NCBI GenBank assembly: GCA_003255065.1
Contig: QAOA01002053.1
Span: 38,103 to 102,102, forward strand
Direction: 5' to 3'
DNA length: 64,000 bases
From: Cercis canadensis
Taxonomy: Eukaryota; Streptophyta; Magnoliopsida; Fabales; Fabaceae
The notes below the pieces were generated by a model, which was given only the letters and a program-made list of their open reading frames with translations, made no database searches and was not told where the DNA came from. This document shows positions 23,815 through 38,300 of the stretch, in pieces (positions within the stretch are counted from its first letter, which is position 1; every line of letters starts with the position of its first letter). The position numbers were made by a program, and so were the translations under genes.

Positions 23815-25044
23815 CTATCCTACTTGAACTTCCAGGTTACGAATGGAGGCATCTGTTCGAGCCATGAATTGGCTCGTATTCATAGTGAGTTGGGTTAGAG
23901 CGTCCTCCAGAGAAATCTTTGCTTGCACAGGTGGCGGAGTAGGATTTTGGTTGTTTTTCCAAGATAAGTTTGGATGATTCTGCCACCCCGGATTATAGGT
24001 GTTTGAGTAAGGGTTATTTGGCCGATTCTGATTCCCCACATAATTTGCTTCCTCAGCCTGGGAAATAGAGAATGGATTGCCCACCTGACACTCTGTACTG
24101 ATGTGAGGGCCTCCACAATGGTCACAATTTTTAGGAGATGACTGGATGACATTGACATTTCGAACAGTCAACTGCTTAGCTAGTGAGTCAATTTTTGCAG
24201 ATAAAGCAGTAAAGGCATCAACCTCATGAACCCCAAGCACCTTTCTTGAAATGGACCTCTCAGTAGGCCACTGATAGGCATTGGTAGTCATATCTTCTAG
24301 CAAGTCATGGGCAGCTTCATATGTTTTTCTCATCAAAGACCCACCAGCAGCGGCATGAATTAGGGTCTTGGTGGAATTTAGTAACCCATTATAAAAAGTC
24401 TGCAACTGCAACCAATCAGGGAGTCCGTGGTGAGGGCATCTACGAAGTAACTCCTTGTACCTTTCCCAAGCCTCCTGAAGTGACTCGTTATCCAATTGAT
24501 AAAATGTTACAATGTCATTTCGGAGCTTGGCGATCTTAGCTGGTGGGAAAAATTTGACCAAGAATTTTTGGGCCAAAATATCCCATGTGGTGATGGTCCC
24601 TGTTGGCAACGACTGAAGCCAAGCCTTGGCTTTATCCCCTAATGAGAAGGGAAATAAGCGGAGGCGAATAGCATCATTACCAACCCCGTTGTGCTTGAAA
24701 GTATCGTAGATCTCCACGAACCCGAAAAGATGAGCATGAGGGTCTTCACTTGCTAATCCACTGAACGAGGCTAACTGGACCATGTGGATGACAGCTGGTT
24801 TAATCTCAAAAGAGTTTGCTTCAATAGCCGGTCGCCTTATACCCGAATTGGTATCCGAGATGGAAGGTAAAGCATAATCACGGAGTGCCTTTGGATGGTT
24901 TTCTTCTGCCATTGTGTCTGTCACAACTCGGGTAGACTCTTTTCTCGCCTTTATATTCCTTCGACAGGTTTTTTCTATCTCGGAGTCAAAAGGAATAAGA
25001 GAACTACTTCCAGATTTTCTCATACACAAAGAAAACTCCTGCAA
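23815..25044 (-). mobile_element. Gypsy gag region
   Basis: A retrotransposon gag domain is visible, with AWLQSLPTGTITTWD, FPPAKIAKLRNDI and ESLQEAWERYKELL motifs. A single CX2CX4HX4C knuckle (CDHCGGPHISTEC) and a proline-rich tail follow. It lies directly downstream (minus strand) of the primer site, as expected for gag. Confidence 0.88.
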
Positions 25045-25137
25045 GTGTCAGAAAGTAAACACTTAAGTAAATTTGTGAACGGTACACGACTAGACTAAAA
25101 TTAAGATTACTGAGTATCGATATTGATAACAAATTAG

Positions 25138-25155
25138 TCCCCGGCAACGGCGCCA
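25138..25155 (-). promoter_or_regulatory. Primer-binding site for tRNA-Asp
   Basis: On the plus strand TCCCCGGCAACGGCGCCA is the 3' end of plant tRNA-Asp(GTC) including CCA, so the minus strand is fully complementary to it. It abuts the LTR, defining the 5' side of the element. Confidence 0.9.
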
Positions 25156-26480
25156 AAAACTTGTTGTAAAAATTCCAACGCAAATGTACGTTGTCGTTTG
25201 CAAGTAATAAAATGAGATAAATTTATCGTTCCCACGAGGACTAATGTACCAATTACCGAAAGAGGGTTAACCTTAACTTTATCTAATCAATCGATATGGA
25301 GATATTTCAATGAAACAACTAAAAATAGAATAAAAACAATGTAAACCAGAAAAATAGCAAATCAAACCAGAAAAATAATAGATTCAGCAAGAGAGAAACA
25401 CATAGGGTTCCGACTTCACCATAATTACTCCCAGCTTTCATTCCATATTCCATTAACTTCAATTTATCTTCCTATTTGCTAATCAAGATTCCCTAATTTA
25501 TTCACTAGCCTTTCCCAAGGTCTAGTGTAAATATCTCTTAATTACTAACCCTATATATCCTTATACGAGTTACAATAATTATGAATTCATTTAATTTTGT
25601 GGATCTTTTTAACTGATTACATGAGCCATAGAGGTATATTCCTATCCTCCATGTAACTCCTCCATGTAACTCATGGCATTTACCCCAAGGAACTTGACAC
25701 ACAACTCTCCTTCCGGTCTCATTGTGATTAACAATTCATCTAATTATTGGCCAGACAATCAGAAGCATTAAGAGAAAAGATAAACGCTTAAATTTAAGAG
25801 ATAAATAATGGAATTAACTTCATAAGAAACTACAGCTGGTCCTAATTAAGCTACATCGTACCCTAGATAAGAGAATTAGTTCATACTAGAATAAGAGAAC
25901 AAGAAATAATAAAATTGAGACATGATTCAAAGGTAAAAGAGGAAAAACTCTGGTTTGAAGGTCAAATCAGCCTTGCATCTCCTCCCTTCAATCCTTGCTT
26001 TGCCTCCTTTGTGCCTCAAAAAGTGTCTAAGAACGAATCCCCTTCTAATTCCCTAGATTTCCTATTTATACCCCTCACTCTAAAACCCTAAAACCAAGAG
26101 AAATTAAGCCGCGTCTGCAGAATTAAGTATGGGCGCCACACCTCTGCTGCTCTAGAAGAAATCTGGTTCTTTTCACTTTCGGGCGCCGCACCTCTGCTAC
26201 TCTGGAAGAAATCTAGCTTTTGGTCATTTTTCGAGCGCCGCACCTCTGAATATTGAGGGGTGCGGCACTGAGCTGCTGCCAAATTCTCCATTCTGATGCT
26301 TCTGAGCACCAAAGCTCTGGTTTATGTCCCCAAACTCCTCAAAAGTCCTTATTTCTTTGCTCAAGCCCATAGAATCTGCAATTTAACATAAAAATCTCAT
26401 TAAATAGCCATTAAATTACAAGAACTACTCAAATGTTTAAGCCAGGACACCTAAAAAGTGAGTATAAAACTCACTCAACA
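25156..26480 (-). repeat. Gypsy LTR, 5' LTR of the element
   Basis: It matches 15317-16557 but is about 80 bp longer. It has an extra copy of a CTCCATGTAACT unit, a short insertion near 25780, and an additional GCGCCGCACCTCTG unit near 26190-26240. The exact LTR edge is blurred by an A run shared between LTR and primer site. Confidence 0.9.
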
Positions 26481-26485
26481 GACGG

Positions 26486-27038
26486 TGGCAAATATGGTTA
26501 ATGGAGATAATCATGCTAAGAGCGATAATCTTGGGGATAGGTCAAAGCATTTTGGCTCTTAAATGATTGTCCAAAAGCCTCCAAGACGTAAGCAAGGGAT
26601 TAGGAAAAATTCTAGTGTTCCTTTGGAGAAGGATAGGTCAAGATTGGGGGCTAAAAATCCTCCAAGAGATAAAGCTGATAATGGTGGGGATCACAATTTG
26701 AAATCCTAGCTGATAATAAAGAAGATCAACCTCTTTTTAAGGAGCAAGACCAAGATATATCTCCAAATGATAAGGCTCAGGATTTGGTCGATATTCCTCA
26801 AGCTAGCCACTTTGGGCCAATCTCTTCCAAGCCTAAACCATCAATAATATCTCGTATTGGTGTTAGCAAATGTGCTGGTGTACTTAAACCGAATCAAAGT
26901 GCTTATGATTTTCCTAAAATGCCTAGACCCTAAGCAGGTAACTCAAGGAAAAAAATTTCTGCAGTGGCCAAGGTCAAAGTTGGTGGTGTGAGTAATTATA
27001 GCAAAGTGAACAAAGAGAACGTTAGTGATAAATTAATA
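26486..27038 (+). mobile_element. LINE ORF1 C-terminal part, continued
   Basis: After the GACGG duplication the sequence resumes with GTGGCAAATATGG..., the continuation of the LINE interrupted at 15316. It is a low-complexity, Lys/Asn/Asp/Pro-rich tail typical of the end of plant L1 ORF1, with scattered stops. It runs to the left arm of the inverted-repeat element. Confidence 0.6.
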
Positions 27039-28000
27039 GGACAAAACTTAGGTAAAGTTCCATAGGTGCTAGTGATACTGTTCTCCAATTAAAATATTAC
27101 ATGTGTATTATTTTTTACACATCAGTGCCACCTCATCCTCCCTCTCTATATTCACACCGTTATCTTTTCTTTTTTCCAAGAACACAAAATAAAATCTGAA
27201 TCGTTGCTTTTTCTCCTTAGCTCTTTCTTCCACCATGACCGACGGTCTTCCTCTCTTTCTCTAGCTTTCTCACCCCTCATATTTTCTCTTGGCAACTGCT
27301 TCGCTGGAAAGGATAGAAAAATCAATGGGCTATTATCACTGAACCACAACCACACCAGATCAACAAAAAAAATAGAAGACATAGCAACAACAACAATAAA
27401 GTTACAGAGTTACTGGTTGAGAAAAATTTAGTAACAAATCACCAACAAATTAAAAATAAAAATAAAATCCAGCAACAAATCAACAAAAGAAAAGTACAAG
27501 AAAGAACAATAATAGCTATGGTAAAAGGGCAAAAGGGCTTTTATTGTTCTTTTACAATGGAGGCTTTCGTTCGTGACTAGATGAGGCGGGAGACGTCAGG
27601 AGGCTCTGCTTTGGTTTCTCTCTCTTCCTATTGTCCACAAATAAATATTAAATAGGAGGGATTCTTATATATAATATATTATTCAGTCTCAGAAACGCAA
27701 AAGCAGCTTATAGAATTAGATGCAGGGCTGCACAAGTGAAGTATTGTATGATCGATCATGGAGAGGGCAGAAAGCGAGAGAGTCCTGAGCGGATTGTTAG
27801 AGGAATAAGGTCATCGGTCATGGAGAGGAAAGAGGGAAGGGGAAATGATTCAGTTTAACGGAGGAAAAAAAAAAGATAACGGTGTGAATATGGAGAGGGA
27901 GGATGAGGTGGCGCTGATATATAAAAAATAATACACATGTAATATTTTAATTAGAGAACAGTACTACCAGTACTTATGGAACTTTACCTAAGTTTTATCC
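27039..28000. mobile_element. Inverted-repeat (foldback/MULE-like) element
   Basis: Two arms of about 140 bp, 27039-27178 and 27863-28000, are inverse copies of each other with only scattered mismatches; for example AACTTAGGTAAAGTTCCATA in the left arm faces its complement in the right arm. The outer ends are GGACAAAACTTAGG and CCTAAGTTTTATCC. The 680-bp middle is non-coding. An internal GGTGCTAGTGATACTGTTCTCC motif at the ATA junction resembles ends of some Mutator-like elements. No clear target duplication was found, so superfamily is open. It is inserted in the LINE, close to the start of its endonuclease domain. Confidence 0.7.
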
Positions 28001-28810
28001 TTTCTTTTATTGCTCTGTTAGAAACTCACGTAAGTGGTGCTAAAGTGGATTCCTTCATTCGTCATTTGGGCTTTGATGCTATGTATTGCATTGAAGCTAA
28101 CAGTTTTTCTGGGGCATTTGGTGCATGTGGGACTCGGCTGTGTGGCATGTTTCTATACTTAAATCTCATAGGCAATTTATGCACCTTCAAATTAGCTTCA
28201 ATTTGAATGCTCCCTGGCTGCTAACTATTGTCTATGGTAGTCCTATTTCGAGCGTTCGGTCTGAGTTGTGGCATGAGATTAGAAGTCTTCAGGTTGGTAT
28301 TTCTGGTCCATGGTGTTTAGCAAGGGATTTTAATTCCTTTCTACACCCGTCAGATAAATCAAGGGGTGCTACGATCCATCCTAGTGCCTTTAAGGCTTGC
28401 CAGGACTACCTTGATGATTGTAACTTGCTTGATGGTGGTTTTCAGGGGCCTTCTTTTACTTGGCAGCGAGGTGGGGTGAGAGAAAGGATAGACCGCATGG
28501 TGCACAATGTCGAGTGGCGTCTTGCCTTCCCGGAAGTGGCTGTTATCCACTTGCCTCATTACAAGTCAGACCATAACCCCTTATGGGTTCGGTTTGACAA
28601 TACCACCCCAGTTAACTGAGGTAAGAAACCGTTTAAGTTCTTAGCAGCTTGGTTGCTCCATTCTGATTTTTTTGGTATGGTGAAACATTCTTGGAAGATG
28701 GAGGATGACTAGATAAAAAAAAAAATGTTGATAATTTCACTCGGGAAGCTTCTAGTTGAAATTATGAGGTCTTTGGGCATATTCATAGAAAGCCAAAAAA
28801 AATAAAAAGT
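28001..28810 (+). mobile_element. LINE ORF2 endonuclease part
   Basis: The apurinic-type endonuclease of an L1 LINE is readable with a frame change. It begins ALLETHVSGAKVDSFIRHLGFD. It continues around 28,125-28,620 with WDSAVWHVSILK, LTIVYGSP, GPWCLARDFNSFL (normally GDFN), GPSFTWQRGG and the HYKSDHNPL motif with catalytic Asp/His. A short remnant of the linker to reverse transcriptase extends to about 28,805. Reverse transcriptase and the 3' end are absent. LINE insertions normally lose the 5' end, so the missing 3' end points to a later deletion. Confidence 0.85.
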
Positions 28811-29294
28811 AGTTTGTCTATTATAAGAACTGGTTAAAGAAATTCTTATTTATCAATCATGGGACATTATTATGTAAAGGGAAGGAAAGATACAAGAAAA
28901 TTATTTGATTATTGAGTTGAAAAGCCATAACTAACAATAAAAAATTAACTACTTGAATCAAAATATAATAATTATAGCACTAATATAAAATATTTTATTA
29001 TTAAAACTATTTTTTTTCAAATTATAACAAAGTGTTTATTTATCCAAACACAATCTTTAATAAGCGCTTATTAATGTTCTTTTCAATAATTTCCATAATT
29101 ATAAGCACTTATAAATTTTAAAAATGTTTTTTTCGAGTATGTATCTAAATACTAAATAACTTAATTTAAAAAGAGCTTATAATATAAAAACTTTTCACAA
29201 GGCCTTTTTATATAAATAGTTAAATACGCCACTAATTTTGAAGCCCCTTATTCTATCTCGTCTCTTTTTACCACTAATTTTGAATGCTAAGTAG
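28811..29294. other. AT-rich spacer upstream of RLK2
   Basis: Strongly AT-rich DNA with no coding region. A TATATAAATAG stretch at about 29209-29219 could act as a TATA box for RLK2, but it is about 300 bases before the start codon. Confidence 0.4.
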
Positions 29295-29490
29295 TACTGA
29301 AAAATTTTCCCTTGCGATAAAGTCAAGAAAGATGGCTATGATTCTTCAATCTTCATTGCAATGCAGTTTCCCTTCCTTTTTTTCTCACAATGAAATACTG
29401 AGAATGTTAATAAGTAGCTTAATGCTCCAACGATATATTGGCAATTGGAGGACATTACGCACGGCTCAAAATCCTGTTTGATAAACAATT
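29295..29490 (+). repeat. Diverged copy of the RLK upstream block
   Basis: Short blocks match the duplicated flank upstream of RLK1: ATCTTCATTGCAATGC...CCCTTCCTTTT, AATGAAATA-TGAG-ATG and GGCTCAAAATCCTGTTTGAT-AACAAT. Order and spacing are compatible with 8420-8770. This supports a tandem duplication that included both promoter and gene body. Confidence 0.6.
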
Positions 29491-29511
29491 TACAAGAACA
29501 GGGGCGGTTTA

Positions 29512-32741
<3,230 letters not shown>

Positions 32742-32793
32742 CTGTTATATTTTCTTGGTCCACCCAGATCATTAAGTTAGTATTTGTTGATTA

Positions 32794-32799
32794 AATAAA
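32794..32799 (+). terminator. Possible poly(A) signal of RLK2
   Basis: AATAAA lies about 53 bases after the RLK2 stop codon, at a plausible distance for a plant near-upstream element. Confidence 0.35.
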
Positions 32800-34573
32800 T
32801 GAAACAAATCTAAGTTTGTTCTATTAAATTGTATGTACTTCATCTATTTTACTTTCTTTTTCTTTTTTTCCCTTCATTTTTGAAGCATTCCGTTGTGGTG
32901 TTGAAACATTACAGAATTCCTAATCCTAGTTATGCAAACCTGGCATCATTGTCAATATGTTGACTAGTGAATAGCGCACGTATATAATCTCTTTGTTCTA
33001 TCTCATGCTGAAGCACCCAGAAAGACACCTACCAAATGCTCTGGGTTCTGTGTTTCTTATCGATCGAGTGGAAACCTTGCCTTTTATGCTAGCAGATGCA
33101 GAGAAAAACTCGAACTTATTCATAATTTTATGTTAGAAAAATTAGAACAGATAAAAACAAACACCAATTTAACGTGGTTTGCTAATTTGGCTGTGTCCAA
33201 GAAAGAAGCCATAGAAATTTTCTGCTGTGAAATCACATTATACAATTTTCTCACAAGCTATCTCACAAATCCAAAATTTTAATTATATCAAAAACTCTCT
33301 CACACGCTAAAAGAACTTTCCCAAGCATACAATTTTTTATGGATTTGGATCCTCTAATCATGTTAGTCTAATTTTGGTCATTTATTCTCCCCTAAAACTA
33401 AATCAAAAGTGTAAAGAGTGCCTCCTAACTAAAATTTATAATTTTTCTTTTTCTCTTTCTCGAATGTGTTTGAGCTCTTGCAACCTAATCATTCTCTTGT
33501 CTGGTCGGAAGGCATTGTGAGTACTTTTTTATTTTTAAAACTATACTTGGTTAGATAATCATATCAGATTATATATGAATAATAAAAATTAGTGACAGGC
33601 CAAGTAGATTTTATTTTGGGTCTTCATTCTATTTATCTCTTTTTGCCTTTGGGTAAAATTTTAAGATATGCCTCTTAGATTGTTTTTTTTTTTTCCTACA
33701 AAGCTATAACTCATGTATAGACTCACCAATGTCTACTTGATAAAATTCAATCAAGTAAAGATTCTGAAAGAAATCAAAGAATTAGTTAAATGCAATGAAA
33801 CATTTGAATCTAAATCAAATTCATTTATAAAATTATCAATATACATAAATAGGTATATATAAATAGAGCACTTCCCTTTAAAGCTAAATTCATGCTGAGA
33901 TAATATTTCTACTACAGCCGAAGAGCCATGGCTCAACTACTGTACCATTGGGCCAAAAGTCGGCTTGCCCCAAGTTGAGGGTTTAAACCTATGTTGCACG
34001 GGTAGTTTAAAATTGGTGCCGTACCTGTTTCTGAAATGTATCAAAAACTTGAAACTCATACCAAAGGAAGAAACTCATCTTAACTTATTTTTTTATTTAA
34101 AAAAAATTGTTACATTTTGAATGGCTAAAACACTGTTTTTGATCGTATTTTACACTTATTCTTTTCTTCCTCTTTAACTTTGATCCTTCACAAACCTAAT
34201 TGAAGGAATATGACACGATTTGTTTTACCGGATAATTTTATTATATATATGCAGCAAATCTTTTACAATATTTTCTGCTAATTTTGCTTTGTCACAGTAC
34301 ATTCAATCCTAAGCAAGACAGTTTCCTAGGTCAAGCATTCACATTCCCCCGTATCTTCATTTCTCACAGCACACTAATGCAAAATATTTGCCTTCACTTT
34401 GTATTCCCCTATCTAGCTTAGCTAATTTTGCATTGATATGGGAGACATATGGAATAACAAACCATTTTATGCTCACAAAGAGGAAGAATAAAAGAATACA
34501 ATCATTTCTTCATATCTTATGAATAAATGAACAGAAACTAAAAGGCTATGTATTTACCACAAACCGTGATGAT
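32800..34573. other. Intergenic region between RLK2 and the kinesin
   Basis: AT-rich DNA without coding potential. A segment near 33,910-34,020 is GC-richer (TTGGGCCAAAAGTCGGCTTG, then GAGGGTTTAAACC, a weak B-box-like motif). It might be a decayed SINE, but I could not define ends. The two genes converge here, so both 3' untranslated regions lie in this interval. Confidence 0.4.
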
Positions 34574-35351
34574 CTATATGTTGCATTTATCATAACCCGA
34601 GAACCATGATGGTTCGGCTAACTTTGCAAGCTCACCATCCTCAGAATTACTAAATAGCTCTAACCGATCATTAACACTATGGGGCTCCTTTATGTCATCA
34701 TAATTTGGCATGACCAAATCATCATCATAAGCTGGTTGTATTCCTTCTTTGGGTAAACGTGCTACTTCAAGGAGCTGATTAAGAGTGCTAATCTCAATCT
34801 CGTGTTTCTTCTTCAATTTATCAATTTGTTTGTAGGTCATTGCAGCTTCCTGCTCTGCCTCCATAGCTCGTTTCTGCAAATTACATATATTGCATTAGCT
34901 GAAGCAAATAATATTTGACACACTGCCGATGCTAAAGGTGTTGAGTCTGTTAGGACAGGTTTACAAATTGCTAGAAATCATAGTATGCGAGAAAGAGGCT
35001 TCAATATGAAAAGCGAGTCATGGGCATGTAATATGAGGAAGAAAACTTGTAACATGAGAAATGTGAACCATAAATAATTTCAATATGAAAAGCGAGTCAT
35101 GGGCAAGTAATATGAGGAAGAAAACTTGAAACATGAGAACTGTGAACCATAGATAATTACCATGTTAACAGTAATAACGGGAAGCTTAAAGGCTAGAGCA
35201 AACTGGTTATAGACAATGCACAGAAACCAAAACTAAAAGGAAAGAAATGCAGTACATTGGTTTGGTGCACTATGAATAAAAAAAAATAGAAAATTGTTTA
35301 TTAGAACATGAATATTGATAATCAAAGATAAAAAATAATAATAATAAAGCT

Positions 35352-35391
<40 letters not shown>

Positions 35392-38300
35392 GAAAATAGT
35401 ATTAGGGGCCCAGCTGCATTTTACTATTAAGCTTGCCTCAACTGAATCTACTTATGGCTCTAGTTACTCCAAATAGAACTTAGACTCATCATAATGCACA
35501 CCCACACACATGGAAAATAAATAAACAAATAAAAACGAAAAACAGTCTATTAGAACATGAATAGTGAAGTATTTAAATTTTGGTTGCTGTATAAGGCCCA
35601 GAAAAGAAATACTTCTATTTCTGCTGTGTGCCAATTAAGTTTGATAATCAAAAATCAAAATAAAGCCTCTCTCCCTCCCCCCCTACTCGTCTTAGTTTGG
35701 TTTTAGTTGGCAGTGTCCTGAAAATAGTATTAGGAGCTAGCTGCAATTTGCAACATGCCTCGGCTAGTCAGCTTAACCTCTTGCGGCTCTAGTTGGTTCA
35801 TAGAACTCAGACTCGTCATAATGCATACCCACGCACATGGGAAAAAAGAAATAGAAGTTAGCAGAGGAAGTAGCCTACTAAAAACTAGCTGACAGTTCAT
35901 TTTTGTCTATGTTACTATTGCTTGTAAAACTCTGGCCTCTCCTCAACTTGTAACAGAGTCGTATATATGGCTACAGATCTTGTCACATTAAATCACCAAT
36001 TATCTAAGTCAAATTTCTCTCATGTTTATCCACATTTGGATCCGTACTGATGTTTAAACTCTTAATGGCTGCTATTCCTTTCCCACTCTCAACATAGGAT
36101 GAGAGTAGAAGAAACAGATGGATTTATTTCATAACAAACCAACCCAATTGCACACAAAACAGACAAAAGGAATATGCTGGGTGAAGTCCGAATGAAAGCT
36201 TGAGACATCAACACACATAATAACGGCAACAAGAACATAATATATTAAGGCATTCACTTGATGGTATGAACCATGGAAATGCAATAGATATTCTACCCAC
36301 CTGTGCAGAAGTGACAGCTTCTTCTGCTTCTTTGAGCCGCACAAGCAGTTCACCTGCAGCTTGCACTGCTTCAGCAGTATCCTTCAATTGGGCCTGAAGT
36401 CCTCTATTCTCATCCCTTAAGATTCGTCTTTCCTTTTCTCTTTCTGCTTTTAATGCTGAAATTTCTGCAGCGAGGGCATTTATGAACTTTGACTCTGCGC
36501 CTCTTACTCCTGCTCTAGAAGCTGCTTTCTTGACATCCTCAATTCCATCCTGGATCCTCCTATGCCTTGCAAGCAATTGAATATGTTTCTCTTCCAAATC
36601 TACATACTGTTCCAAAAGTCGTGCATGGCCTTCTATAGCCATGTGCATGGCTTCCTGCAGTTCCTCAGCACACATCCTCTCAGTTTCTAGTTCCTGCTTC
36701 CTCTTTTCCGCTAGTGACCTGTTAAGTTCAAGTTCAGCTCTTAGTTCTTCAGAAAGAGAAATCCACTTGCTCTCTGCTTCAGTCCATCGAATTCTTTCCT
36801 GTTCAAGTTTTAATTCAGCACTATTCTTAGTTGACTCTGGAATCGCACTTATATCAGTACTCTCTTTTGTTGACTCTGGAGTGGCAGTACGGGTTTCTGC
36901 CAAACTGGGTTCAGATGAATAAGTCAATTGCAGCACCGGATTTTGCTTGTTTGATGATGTGGATGATAAGCCTATATAAAATTGAAGCTGATTTCTTAAA
37001 TTCTGAATCTCTTCCATCAGCACTTCCCTCTCCCCCAATTTGTAGAAATTCTGATACACTTCCAGCTCATCTTGTAATCTGTTTAACTCAATCTTGGTCT
37101 TTAAAACTTCAGGATGATTCTCATATTTCTCCTTTAAAAACTGTTGATAAAAGCTTACTATAAACATATGATAGTAATTATATAAGGGAAACCTTTAAGA
37201 ACTTATCTACCTTGTGTTCATGTTTGAGGGACACCAGCTCTTCTTCCATGAATTCCTCAGTGGGTAAAACACCATCCATAAGGCTCTCAAGGCGAAGAAT
37301 TTTATCTTCCCTCGTCTGCACTATTATGGCATTGCATTCCCTCTCATGCTTGTACTGTTGCACCTATAGATATGATTGTAAATGGTCAGAACAGCAGAAG
37401 AAGAAAATAATAGTCATAGATATTGGTAACAATGAGAGAAACCTACCAAGCGATTGAGCTGCATTATCTCTGAAGTTTGCCTTGCACAGAACTCTTCAAG
37501 TGCCATTTCTCTCCTGATAGATCCTGCCAAAACATTCTCTACTGCCTGTATGACAAGAAAATAAAATTCTCAACTAATAAATATAAAGAATTCATACTAT
37601 ACTGGAAAGTACAGGTGAGTTTCCTAGAATTACTTTGAGAACTTGCTTCTTTGGCTTATCAGCAGACTCGGGGCAATCAACAGGTACTAACTGCAGGTTT
37701 AAAGTGTTATCCATCTCATTGACATCAAGTTGCATTCTGTTTCTACAGTTTTTACACGTAAATACTGTAGAATCTTCTTCTTGGACATTATCTTGAAGGA
37801 AAGTCTGCACACCTATATCAACTTTGTTAACTAGAAAAGTTGGCCTGGATTCAGTAGGCCTCAATGAAAACCTAAATGATGACCGCGTCAAAGCTGCACT
37901 ACGACGGTGACTCTCGATAATTTCAAGACCATGGCGGATGCTTGCTGCCAAATTTTCAGTTCTAGAAAGAACATTTGGAGCTGTCTGACTAGAAAAAGCA
38001 GTTGATGAGCTTTTATTAAGGACTGCTTGTGTGCCTAAAACACTTCCATCATTAAGATCTTTTTCAGAAGCAGACAACATTGATGAGGTCCTCAGACTTT
38101 TTCTGCTGCTGCTGATTCTAGGTGAAACACTGGGAGTTGGGGATTTAAGGAGTGGAGATGCATTGCATGGACTTATGCTGAGGCTAGAAGGGGAGACACA
38201 ATTCATAGAGGGACTTGGAGAATCTTGGGAGGCATCTGGGACTGAAGTGCCAGCAGAAACTCCATTGTCAGATTCACCAACAGGGCAAGATAAACTGCTG

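Larger units (their letters stand above)
15317..26480 (-). mobile_element. Athila-like Gypsy LTR retrotransposon, full-length structure
   Basis: An 11.16-kb minus-strand element is flanked by the 5-bp direct repeat GACGG (15312-15316 and 26481-26485). It has two LTRs of about 1.24 and 1.32 kb, a tRNA-Asp primer site, and a polypurine tract. Gag, protease, reverse transcriptase, RNase H and integrase regions lie in that order, with an additional coding region between integrase and the 3' LTR. The primer type, the LTR size and the extra 3' coding region all fit the Athila branch of Gypsy. The LTRs differ at about 3% of substitutions over the first 250 aligned bases, plus some indels. That suggests insertion roughly one to a few million years ago, depending on the rate used. 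Structure is complete but coding is broken, with several breaks. It is inserted inside an older LINE. Confidence 0.9.

Noticed and set aside
35356-35389. (TC)n run considered as a branch/polypyrimidine signal for a hidden exon
   Set aside because: It is a simple microsatellite within the last kinesin intron; the flanking exons already join in phase without an extra exon.
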